Shown: positions 40,761 through 51,600 of the stretch, piece by piece | Position numbering within the stretch: the stretch's first letter is position 1 | Layout: every line of letters begins with the position of its first letter | NCBI GenBank assembly: GCA_033675265.1 | Contig: JAUJYZ010001457.1 | Location: forward strand, 62,001 to 126,000 | Length of the DNA: 64,000 bases | Direction of reading: 5' to 3' | Source of the DNA: Actinostola sp. cb2023 | Lineage: Eukaryota; Cnidaria; Anthozoa; Actiniaria; Actinostolidae | Translations under genes and position numbers: made by a program | Notes under the pieces: generated by a model | Database searches by the model: none | The model's input: only the letters and a program-made list of their open reading frames with translations | Told to the model about the DNA's origin: nothing

Positions 40761-40865
40761 TAACTTGAATATGAGAAAACGAAACGTTAATATATTATTT
40801 GGAACAGTCAGAGGTTGCCTGCGTCTCTTCTTCTTCGTTACATTTAATCTATCTATCTATCTATA

Positions 40866-41134
40866 CAGTCAATTGCAAAAATTCTGGCCGCCACGATATA
40901 TCAATATATCAATATATCGGGTGCATTATGGGTAATTAGATAATACTATTTTGAGTTTCCTAACTTATTAAATGAAGCAAAATACAAACGTAAGACTAAA
41001 ATAAACAATATACTAATTATTTCTACCAACTTTGCTGGCGTTAACCCGCTTTAGGGGAATTTTCGATTATTTAATTACCCATAATGCACCCGATATATTG
41101 ATATATAAGCGGCCAGAATTTTTGCAAATGACTG
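40866..41134. mobile_element. 269-bp TA-flanked MITE with CAGTCAATTGCAAAAATTCT ends
   Basis: Ends CAGTCAATTGCAAAAATTCT and AGAATTTTTGCAAATGACTG, each flanked by TA. The arms extend through GGCCGC and then GATATATTGATATAT-type and GGTGCATTATGGGTAATTA sequences. No coding content. Confidence 0.85.
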
Positions 41135-41232
41135 TATATAGGCAGAATACAAGTAGTGATTGGAACGCCAACAACCTTGCCACTAGCGAGTAGGATCTTT
41201 AGATACCAGACGCAGATGTCATAAAGGATAAC

Positions 41233-41293
41233 TAGTTGAGGATAAATGGTGTAGACATCAAGCGAACTACTTGCTGGTCCAAGAACTTTATTA
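41233..41293. repeat. Left member of a 61-bp inverted pair flanking the transposase-like gene
   Basis: TAGTTGAGGATAAATGGTGT onward to AAGAACTTTATTA is repeated in reverse complement at 47911-47971 with near identity. Beyond it, at about 41498-41524 (aaacgctcagcaccgttaag), the match resumes with 47886-47912. The right copy therefore lacks about 200 bp present here. Confidence 0.8.
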
Positions 41294-41475
41294 CATTGTA
41301 AACGTTTATTAAACTTGGTGAAAAACTCAAAGCTCAAGATCCTCCTCATCTAGCTCAAGACCACCCAAAGAGATGTAGACGCTTTTCCAAGAAGGTTAGA
41401 AGGGAAAAGAGGGCTGCTAGGTTAAAATTAAAAAAAAAAAAAAAGGTCACCAAGTGTTGTAAATACATTATATTA

Positions 41476-41514
41476 CTGAAGAAGGCCAAACAGGCCGAAA
41501 CGCTCAGCACCGTT
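41476..41514 (+). ncRNA. Hammerhead-like hairpin (retroelement tail)
   Basis: CTGAAGA (41476-41482), an extra A, GGCC-AAACA-GGCC (41484-41496), GAAA (41497-41500), then CG-loop-CG followed by UU. A short two-pair third stem is typical of hammerheads reported in Penelope-like elements. The extra base after the core and the short stem make activity uncertain. Confidence 0.3.
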
Positions 41515-42263
41515 AAGCATGGCTTCTGGGATTAAAATTGACCCCCACGAAGTGTTTCGCTCAAGGAGATCTGGGTACTAGGTTACCCTGACAACGGACG
41601 CAAATTCATTGTGAATGTAATTAAATATGGCGTCTTCGAGTACCAACGCCAAGATTGTTTACTAACCGTTCCGTACTCTTATTGATAGTACTTCAAGTAT
41701 TTGTAACGGCTGTTTGATATTTTCAAACTATTGTTGGGGAGTTGAGCGTATGGACTTATTGCTTTATTTAGCGTTTCATGTAATTTGAGGGCTCGAAATT
41801 GAGGTAAGTTAAGTTCACAACTGACTGCTCGTTATTACGTATTGTCATGATCATGTGTATTGGTGGTATTGATGCAGTTTTTAGTGCATTTAAACATAGT
41901 ATTTGCTCAACCTTTATAGACGAAAATTGAGATAGATCATTGAGGACTTTAGGTAGTTTATAAAGAACTTTATTAATGTGTTCTAATTTCATATGAAATG
42001 AGTTCACTCAAAACTTACGGTATTCAGTTTTGATTCGATTCGAATCACTTCCAAAATTCCTTGATATAAATATTTACAGTTGTACATTAATGATATTAGG
42101 ATTTCCTTGAATCGAATTACAGTTAGAATATATTTACAGTCGATATGAAGTATATATAAGCTTACATAAATATTATTTGTACTTAAATAATTATGATATT
42201 ACTCTAACTTTCAACTCTCACTCTCAGACTGAACTGATTTGAATTAGAAAATAGAGAAAGAGT

Positions 42264-45200
42264 TTAAAAATGAATTTTCCATTCCTTTATAAGGGCATTG
42301 GCATACTTAATCTTATTCAGAAATACTGAAGCTTCCTTGTCTAGTTTCATTTCCTCCAATGATGGTGTTTTGAGATCATTGTTTAGTACATAATCTTTCT
42401 CCCATGCCTTTAGCTTTTTTTCTGCTGTGGTTTTTTCACTCAAGACTTTGACTTGGATGTTTGCAAGAGAATCTCGATACAAATTCTCTAGGTGCTTGTT
42501 TTTCATCTGATTGTTTTGTTTTTTCATCTGTTTTAGTTGATAATGTCTAGAATCTAGACTTTGGACCTCGTCTGTGTGACCCAATACAACTGCAAGTGCT
42601 TTACCTAGGTGAGTTTGCAATTGGTTCTTTGCATTAGCTTCCTCTGTATTTTGTTGTTGTTGTTCTTGTACTTCATGGTTTGATTTACTGGTATTGTTCG
42701 ATATAGCTAATTGGCTTGGGACAAAATCATTTTCATTGTTCTTGGGAATGTCAGTAGTAGGGTCATGATGTTCAAGTTCAGTGGATGGTACATGTACATG
42801 TAATGGTATATCATAGTCTTCAAAGTCAATAATGTCATCGTGTGTAGGGGAAATGTCTATAATTTCTTCTTCCTCCTCTAATTGTTCTTCCTCTTCCTCT
42901 ATTAATTGTTCTTTGTGATGTCGATGAGAGATTGTGTTGGGAGTTTCAATTTCCATTTGGTCATTGTCAATGTCGTCCTCTGTTAGTAAAGGTGCCTTGT
43001 CATTGAAGTAGTTGGTGTACAGTCTGGCTGTTGTGCCATCAGCTTGGTCAATTCTGATTATGTGAGTTGGTATAACTGTCTGGTTGGTGAGACATTCAAT
43101 CCAACAATCTTCCAAGCGAATAGCTTCCTTTTCTAGATTGGTTGACCTAAAGTGGTGAAGCTGTGGACCTGTATCTTCTGGAAGAGGATGTTTAGTTACA
43201 TCATGAAATTCCACAAAGTCACCAGTCTTGCTCCACCAAACACCCTCTCCTTCTTTAAGATAATCACTGATTTGTTGGAGATGGGCCTGCCATTCTCTGC
43301 TGTGTTTCTTGATTATACTTAAGGGTATGCGGGTATTGGTGGCTGGTGGAAGGGATCTTGCAAGATTGCTTATATGAGCTTGCTGCTGGCTGACATAATC
43401 ACCTTGCAAGCCCATTTCCTTCTCAGCTTGAAGGCGAATGAATAAATTAGTGATTATCTGTCTGGGATGGTTGTTGCTTGTTTGCTTTGTGATTCGTTTT
43501 ATGCTGTTAAATATTCTCTCTTGTGCCTCTGCATTGGCAGCCTGACCTGATATGAGGCGCAGCATAAGACCAGCATGAGCAGATAAATTATGGAAGTATA
43601 CACCAAACATTTTTCGTCTGGTCAGCTTCTTGGGTGCATCGATGGCAGTTTTAAGGAGAATGGAATGGTACCATGCCTGGTTATAGTAGCGGAGAATTAG
43701 GGCTGGTGTTCGCTTCTCATCAGGGGAGTAAAGTATTTGCTGCATTTCAACCAAGGTGTCAATGGTTGATAATGCCTTGGGTGACATGATACCTGACTGA
43801 TGAGCCAAAGCTGCTGTTTTTACAATGGTAGACCGATAGTCAGTGGTTCTTTTGCTGTCCTTGTTCCCCAGACATATTTCCACACACTCATTTATAACTT
43901 TCGATTCTGCTTCTGTGAGGTGGTTTGGGAATTCGGTTAGAAAGTTTTCAATGTGGTGGCCGATGTCATGCAGTGGTTCACAAGGCAGAATTTCATATTT
44001 ATCAAGGCATAAGGTTTTTGGAGAGGCTTCTGGGATGTTGAAAAATAATGCTGGAACTCTTTGTTTCCCACACATTATTTCAGTTAGTAGGTTCTGGAGA
44101 TGTTTTTTGGTGCCATCTTCAAAATTACCACGTGATGCCAGTTCCTTCTCAAGTTCTTTCTTGCTTAGGCCTCTTAAGTGGTTTGGCTTTCAACTGAAGT
44201 GAATTGCGTTTAGAAACAGCTCCTTTCAAAATAGAAGTTTGCTTTGTTTGCAATGTCTCTAAATTACAGTTCATAGCATGGTCTAACTCGGCCACCATAT
44301 CACAGTGAATTCCACAGGCAGAACAAAAATAGTTCCCACCCTTCTGCTGCCCTGCTTCAAATGCTCTTAGGGGGCTGTCACCATGACAAAATCTCAGTAT
44401 GTCATTGTATTGTATAGTAGAGTCGTCAAGAGAAGTGCTAGTTGTAAGTCCTTGGATGCATTGTAGTCTTGTCTCACTGTAGAGGAGCTGTTCTTGATCA
44501 GAACTTCCACACCTAGCAATAAAGTGAATTTCTGGCTGTTCAACCACTTTATGAATCCTGATGTTCTTTCCAGTCTTGATTTTATATTCATCATTAGTTA
44601 GAAAGACTGCAGGGTCATACAGACAGGTTACTAAGCACACCAGATAGCCATGGTTAGCTACAGTGGAGTTATCTAACCAAACAATCAAGTTTCTGGTTCT
44701 TTCTAAATATATCAGCTTGTCTTTCATTTCACTGATACTCAGATGTTGGTTTTCTTGGAATTCATTGAGCTCTGAGAGTCTCTGCTTCACCTCAACTTCA
44801 CTTAATTCATGGTAATACTGATCACTTGATCTTCTCAGAAATAGCTCATGCTTTTTCAGCATTTTTCTTCTTATTTCTTCAAGTGGTGCCTTTCTCCCCT
44901 CAGTTGTGAATTCTTCTTTTATAATCTTTAGGTCTTTATTAAGAACAAGTTTTTCATACTGCAAAAATATACAAATTTGATTATTAATTTACTGTTGTAT
45001 GAGTTACCTCAATCCCAAATTTATTGATCAACCAAGCTTTCTGGCTAATATCCCATCGTAGGAAGTTGACTATTCTAACCTTGCATGATTCTAACTACTG
45101 GATTAAATTATTGTTTTCAGTGCCAGTTCATCACACTGATTTTTTTTACTGTCAGCTGAAGTCAGAATTTTTATAATCTTGAATCATGGATTATTCTTAA

Positions 45201-46837
45201 TACTATTCTTAATATCCAGTAAGCCTAAGGGTATTAAATTTCCTTACCTTCTGGGGTACTATCATTTCACCAACTGTATATTCACCAGATTCTATTCTCT
45301 CTTTCAACTTCTGTTTTAACATTTCTCTGGTGATTTCTGTGGGAATGCTTATCTCTCCCCCAGGTCCTTTTCTCTTTCGTCTTCTTATTACAGGCTCACT
45401 GTCATTATTTCTGTTCGTCTTGAAGCGAGACAAATCTACGCCCTCTGAAATAAGCCATTCTTTAACAATCTGACCACCATTACTGGCTAATTGACCAGCA
45501 CTATTACACACATTGTATTGTCTAGCTAATTCACTGTAGTTTATTAAATAGTCATCAGCAAAGCCTTCTACTTCTTCTTTTAGATTCTCTCTGTCCCAAT
45601 TCATTGTCTTGTCAACATTGCCAGTATGATCTTTTTTAATTTTCTTTGCTGGAATTTGATCATCTAATATTTTTTCTCTTCTCAATTTTGCAGCTTCCTT
45701 TGTTTCAAAAGACAGTGAAATTCTTCCACGCTGCCAAGCATTCAAGGACTGTCCTCCACCGTAACATCTGAAAAATAAATAATTGCTTATCAATTGAATA
45801 ATAATGATTTATTGATTTATATAATGCCCATAGTCCATTTAATAAGTTTAATCTGTTGTACATGTATGTAATATCAATATTCACAAGTACAGTATATATA
45901 TTATTCGAATGAATCCAAATGGGGCCATGAAACTACTGGTCGTGGTTTCGTTTCCCGTTCTAAGTCTGATTTATTTCAGACATTATTTCCAGTAGTTTGA
46001 TGGCCCCATTTGGATTCATTCATATATATATACAGCATAGCTACTGATGTACATTATTTTAGATCTCTACTACAATGTATATGTCGTGCTATTTTAAAAT
46101 TATTTGAATAATTACCTCAAAAATGCAGTTTCTTCCATTTGTTTTTCAATGTTTTCTTTGGAATTCCTGTAGTGCTTTCTCCTGCCATTCCTCATTTCAT
46201 TAGATGTTTTGTGTTGCAACATTAGCTCTGGAACTTTTGACAAAGCTTATGCAAAGCTTACATTAAATTGTTTCTCAAATACTGGAGCCACCTTTTCATA
46301 TATAGCCTTAGCAGTGTTCTTAATGTTTGTGTGGGAAGGTCGAAGGACAGTAGCTTTCATCTTATTAACCTCCTGTACAGCTGCGAAAACAGGGTTTATC
46401 TTTGCTCTCCCTTTTAAAAAAGATGACTTGATAGGAAAATAAGATTGAACCTCTGTATTCCTAACTGCACATCCTTTACAATTACTAAGGCTGTGTTCTC
46501 TCTTGCGTGCCACTGAGAGCTTGATCCAGTTCTTCTGAGAGAATGTCTCCAAGTATTTGGATTTCTCATCAGATTTCCTAAAATTCCACTTATTGATTGT
46601 TTCTCTCAATCCTGAGAGCTTCTTGTGGAATTGTAGGAAATCTATGGAGAATCTTTCCACGCTGTCACTGAATGTGTCATTGTATTTCTTGAACATTTCC
46701 TGCTTTAATCGAGCTTGGTATCTGGTGTTGCTTTCACCTTTCTCCCTTCGCATCGAACTCGAAGTTTCTCTTGCAACCTCTACAGCCACAATCTTGGCAA
46801 ATCCACAAGTATTCGGACATAAAAACGTCCCCACCAT
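42264..46837 (-). pseudogene. Decayed DDE-type transposase-like gene, three exons
   Basis: Exon 1 is 46837-46116, exon 2 is 45767-45248 and exon 3 is 44958-42264, all with GT-AG borders and matching phases; about 1,300 codons. Exon 1 is broken by TAA at 46247-46249 with the same frame resuming directly (ALSKVPELM). Exon 3 is broken by one extra base near 44168-44172. Candidate catalytic acids are Asp in WLDNST (44671-44673), Asp in HGDSP (44377-44379) and Glu in AEAQERIF (43527-43529). A Cys/His cluster (CSACGIHC) follows HGD, then EPLHDIGHHIENF and an acidic run. The order D-D-E with a GG-zinc cluster recalls KDZ-like transposases. I also recall it as a multicopy cnidarian protein of unknown function; neither is proven. 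A Cys-rich frame (CQDCGCRGCKR) at 46734-46922 overlaps the start and may be the true N-terminus. Confidence 0.6.
45907..46021. mobile_element. 115-bp MITE in intron 1 of the transposase-like gene
   Basis: Ends GAATGAATCCAAATGGGGCC and GGCCCCATTTGGATTCATTC are near-perfect inverted repeats, extending through AAACTACTGG / CCAGTAGTTT. It is flanked by TATATAT-rich DNA. Confidence 0.8.
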
Positions 46838-47029
46838 ACTTGGATGGGTTATTTTTCCTCAATGAAGCGATAATAATAGAAAATAGATGAACAATATGGA
46901 GATAAACGTGTACAAAACTCAATGAATAATTCCAGAACTATAACGTATTCGAAACTCCCGCTCATAAATAAGACATGCGCAGTAGACATAATAGGTATTT
47001 ATTTCAGTAAAAATACTGTCAAATAAGTA

Positions 47030-47890
47030 AATTTTACACCATTAATAGATAAGTTTCGCCTTCGTCATCTTCTTGTGCAGAGTCAAATACGACATCGTCA
47101 AATCAAATACTTCAACCGTGTTAAAATGTCTTAAAACATTGAAATACTCACAATATATCTGTGCGTGGACAAAGCTTTGACAATAAACAACATATTTCTG
47201 CCAATAAAAACCCACAATGTCGCTCTACAGGGTTGTATTGACAATAATAAGGAAGAAACTGGAAATTATAGCCGCCATTGCTGTATTGATCGTCCTTGTA
47301 TCCATAGAAACCTTCTCTAGCAAGGCGACCGCTTACCGTTTGTACATGAGCCTGTTCATCGTATTTTATTGAATTTGTCAGTGACTTAATCGTCGTTGTA
47401 TAATGGTTTGAGGTTCGATTTTTTCACTTTTCTATGCTGCTTTTACTTCATCCATTAATGAATTTTCACGATCTAACTGGAAAGGTAGGAAAATCATCAC
47501 CACAATGTCCACTAGAACACGATTGGTTTTGGATTATTGCTAAAATACCAATAAATAAATTTAAAAACATTGTCATGCCTTAAATGTTTATTGAAGTTCA
47601 TTTTTCCAGTTAGTTATTTGAATATTGAAGTTTCATTCCTCAAATGAGGGTGACAACAGTTGCAATATATCTTGATAACAATTTACTCAAAGCCCTGCAA
47701 AAACAGCCTTAATTTCCCTCCAAATATGCAAATTTTCATGGTCACATGACCGATAATCCGAGAATGTCATCTGTCAAAACTTAGTTCCTACCAGTTGCTA
47801 TTATCTTGCCAAGTTATGTTTATGTGAGATCAATTTATATTTTTCTATGATTTTTTTTCTTAATTTTGACCAAAATGCCCCAAAAAGCCA
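47030..47890. other. Intergenic, nothing recognised
   Basis: AT-rich DNA between the transposase-like gene and the right inverted repeat. Only short frames. Confidence 0.35.
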
Positions 47891-47910
47891 TGCCTTAATG
47901 GTGCTGAGCG

Positions 47911-47971
47911 TTTAATAAAGTTCTTGGACCAGCAAGTAGTTCGCTTGATGTCTACACCATTTATCCTCAAC
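47911..47971. repeat. Right member of the 61-bp inverted pair
   Basis: TAATAAAGTTCTTGGACCAG onward to CCTCAACTA is the reverse complement of 41233-41293. Followed by (CTAT)n. Confidence 0.8.
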
Positions 47972-48141
47972 TATCTATCTATATATCTATATATTTATTT
48001 ATAACTCTGCAACAAAATGAGATATTGACAAACTGAACAAGCCATTATGACTGTTTCAACTCTACTTTGTGGCCCTCTCTGCTACGGTTATGAATTTACT
48101 ATTGTATTTCCACATGAATTATTCATGATTTTGATGAGACA

Positions 48142-48524
48142 ATGAGGGTTTATCATGTAATTTCAAAACTCATAGGACAAAAAAATGATTATCATAGCTG
48201 GAAAGAGCTCGTTGAAATGAGTAAAAATATGAAGTTTGGAAAAGATCGCTTCACAAATTGCGAAGATATGAATTTTCAAAAATCGAAATTTTATATGAAA
48301 ACCTTTGGAAATTTACGCTGGTATACGTAGGCAAGAGTTGCCTACCAACAAAGGTTTTCATACAAAATTTCGATTTTTGAAAATTCATATCTTCGCAATT
48401 TGTGAAGCGATCTTTTTCAAACTTCACATTTTTACTCATTTCAACGAGCTCTTTCCAGCTATGATAATCATTTTTTTGTCCCATGTCTCCTATGAGTTTT
48501 GAAATTACGTGATAAACCCTCATT
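48142..48524. mobile_element. 383-bp foldback element with about 170-bp arms
   Basis: The two arms are near identical in inverted orientation: ATGAGGGTTTATCATGTAAT on the left, ATTACGTGATAAACCCTCAT on the right, and most of the text between. Only about 40 bp of loop (ttacgctggtatacgtaggc) is unpaired. It ends 122 bp before the SLC6-B start codon. The mirrored 62- and 90-codon frames are artefacts of the palindrome. Confidence 0.9.
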
Positions 48525-48645
48525 TACTCCCAAGCATGCAATCACGTGATCGATTTAAGCAAGCGTCATCTCTCGTGAGACTTCAGTCGAATCGCTGTTG
48601 GCGCCAAAACAGAATTATATTTTGTAACATTAAAATCGTTCCAAA

Positions 48646-51600
48646 ATGACTTCAGAAGTGGCTGACAGCAACTCAAATGCTAAGAAATTCATGGTTCAAG
48701 ACCAAGATTGTGAGCAGTTGACTGAGATAGAAGATGCGGTCGAGACACCTCCCAGAGAACGCTGGAGCGGGAAGCTTGACTTTATATTGGTGACACTTGG
48801 GTACGTGGTCGGTTATGGCAACTTTTGGCGGTTCCCATATCTATGTTATCGTAATGGAGGAGGGTAAGGCATGTTAACGGTGTAAGATTTATAATGAAGA
48901 CTAAAGCCTGGCGCGCACAACAATGATACGCAGACTCAGTGCACCATTTATGTAATAGTTGTGAGAAAAGACAAGCACGCTAATGAACAATACATCACTG
49001 AGTCTGAGTATGTTGTGGATTTATGCTTATAGTATAAACTAGGCTTAAGGGAGGGCTGAGGTTATTTCACGAGAATCGCTGGAACAACATTGCGATAAAC
49101 ATAGACATATTGTGCATATGGGTAATTTGATAGGTTCTTACTTGAAGTAAGCTTGCTCTTATTCCAGGTCATTGCACACTATTAGTCAAAAGCTCGATGG
49201 ACGTATTGCAAACAACTATGCGCTGGATTTATCGCGCTGTATTGATGGCATATATGAGATACCTGTTGATAGCAATGATTGATTAAGAACAATACGAAGG
49301 ATTTGAACAAAACTCCTGTTAATGCAAGTCCTGGATTAACAATCCGACACAATTAATGCTAGTTGCATTTTTAATTCCAAGCTATTCCAATGCAATGCCA
49401 ATAACAAGAAACTAAATGAGATCATCTCAAAGAATTACAAAAATTACAAAACATTAAACAAAGTGATCCATATATATGGACAATAAAAAGTTGTAATGCC
49501 AAGTCGTTGTGGCCTTGCGGTCTAGTCGACCATGTCGAGAAAGGAAAAAAATATTACCATAGTGAATCAGTGAATATATAATGAATATATATGAGTGAAT
49601 ATATAATGTCGTCTGACCACTCGAGATCCACTGAAAACGTTACAAGCCAGCGATACTCTCCTTTTATACGATAACAATCTCTTTGCAATTGAATCAATGA
49701 TTTGATAACTATGTCTTAAATAAAGAATAACACAAAGTATACGCGATTATTTGAGCTAAATGTGTAATTAATTTTCTCAGCCAGAGCGCGCCTTTGATAA
49801 CAAGTGTTGACTAGTCACAGTTGTGTTGAATAGTACAGTAGGAATCATTGGACCGCGGGATATCGATTCTAGTTTAGTTGGAATACAATAAGTTAGGGTT
49901 AAATAGTTCTTTCTTTAGACGCCATTGTACACTCCTTGACCTTGGGTAATGACAAAAGACGCATATGGTATACGTTCACGCGGTCTCAGAACTCGAATTT
50001 GCTTTTTTTAGCTTATCAGCAAGAAAATATTACAAACTATGATTTGGTGAAAAAAGTTTCTAAATCCGAATTTTTCTTTTTGAGTTATGGACGAAAATGT
50101 GCTCCGTCGAATAATATCAACAAGCACGAAATGTGTCAACTAATTACTCGGGCTACCGTGGTAGCCGAGTCTAAATATGTAAAATCTTTTCGTCGAGGAA
50201 TGACAGGAATGTCTGTAATAAGGTTTTCGATTGGCTCAAAAATAATCGAAACCATGGCAACGTATTTCATGGTGACGGAGTACATGATTCATGAGGATCA
50301 TTCATGAGCGTCTTCGTCGTCTTCGTCGTCCGCCATTAGTTCTTTGAAAGGATGTTGTTTGAAGTTATACGTCGTCTTCTTCTCCAAACGCTCACTATGC
50401 TTACAAATGCACAAGTCATTCGCGGTAGGCCCACACCAAAAGATGTCGAGCGATTTATGAAGGGGTCGGTCCGCGAACTCAAAGAGAAATCAAATGAGAA
50501 GCTATTTTAAAACTAGCACAGCTAAGTGACAAGACTATCAACTCTTGTACTGAAAAGTACTACTCAGATAATCAGATGCTGTCAAAGAAAACAAGTCAAC
50601 CTGCTTGATCCCGGCCTTGATGTACGACAAGAAGTACGAAACATTCGCCATCTTGGAAGCACACGTGAATTAGAAGGACAGTCAACCAAATGAATTATAG
50701 TACGCGAAAAAACCGCTTTAAAGTTGAAAACATTAAGGTGAATATGATGACTATATTCCTTTTTTGCGTTTCAGTTATTATTGGTACAATGTATGCGTCA
50801 CAAAATATAACTTTTGTGTTGCTCTTCTCGAGCGTATCTCTCACAACGTTGTGCATATTAGTGTTCTTGTTTATGTCATCAGCAGAACCTGTTGTGAATA
50901 CATTTGATGATCATCATATACTAGAGAAAGCTATGCAGTTATATGTAAATATTCATCATGATGATTCAGTGACAATAAAGATGAGAAAAGACTAGATCTC
51001 GTTATTATGCGAAGTTTGTTTATTATAATTGCAACCGTGTTGCATGTTCCTGTCTAGTGGCGGTCGGCGTGATCGTCAATCAAGCAATATTCCACTGATA
51101 AAACTGAAACGTCTTATACAAGAGCAGAAAACTAAGGAGATTTTATATCTGGAAGAATATCCTGAAAAATGCACCAAAATTCATTGTTTTAATAAAGGTC
51201 TGAAAGTGAAAGATCATAAAACGAGGTATGAGAATCACGTGCTGAAGTTATACATAACAGAAATGTCATTCACCTGAGATTTCTCCTAGGTTAAGAAACA
51301 CACGAATAAGGCAGGTAAATATTATCCACTATTTACATGTACTGTTCCAAATACTTACAAGACTCTCAATCACAGAGCAAATTGTTGCAAGTTCAGCCTT
51401 TGTAGAGATATAGAAAAAAATCCAGGATCTTCACATTATATTCATCCCAGTAAAACAATTGTTGCTCCCTATAGTCAAGGTATTAAATGTTGCATTATTT
51501 GGTGTCAATGCCGGTCGTCAGTGTGTAGCTATGTCACTGTGTGCTCTGATATATAACCACAAATTCAATTACTTCGCCAATGGACTTGGCAAACATAATG

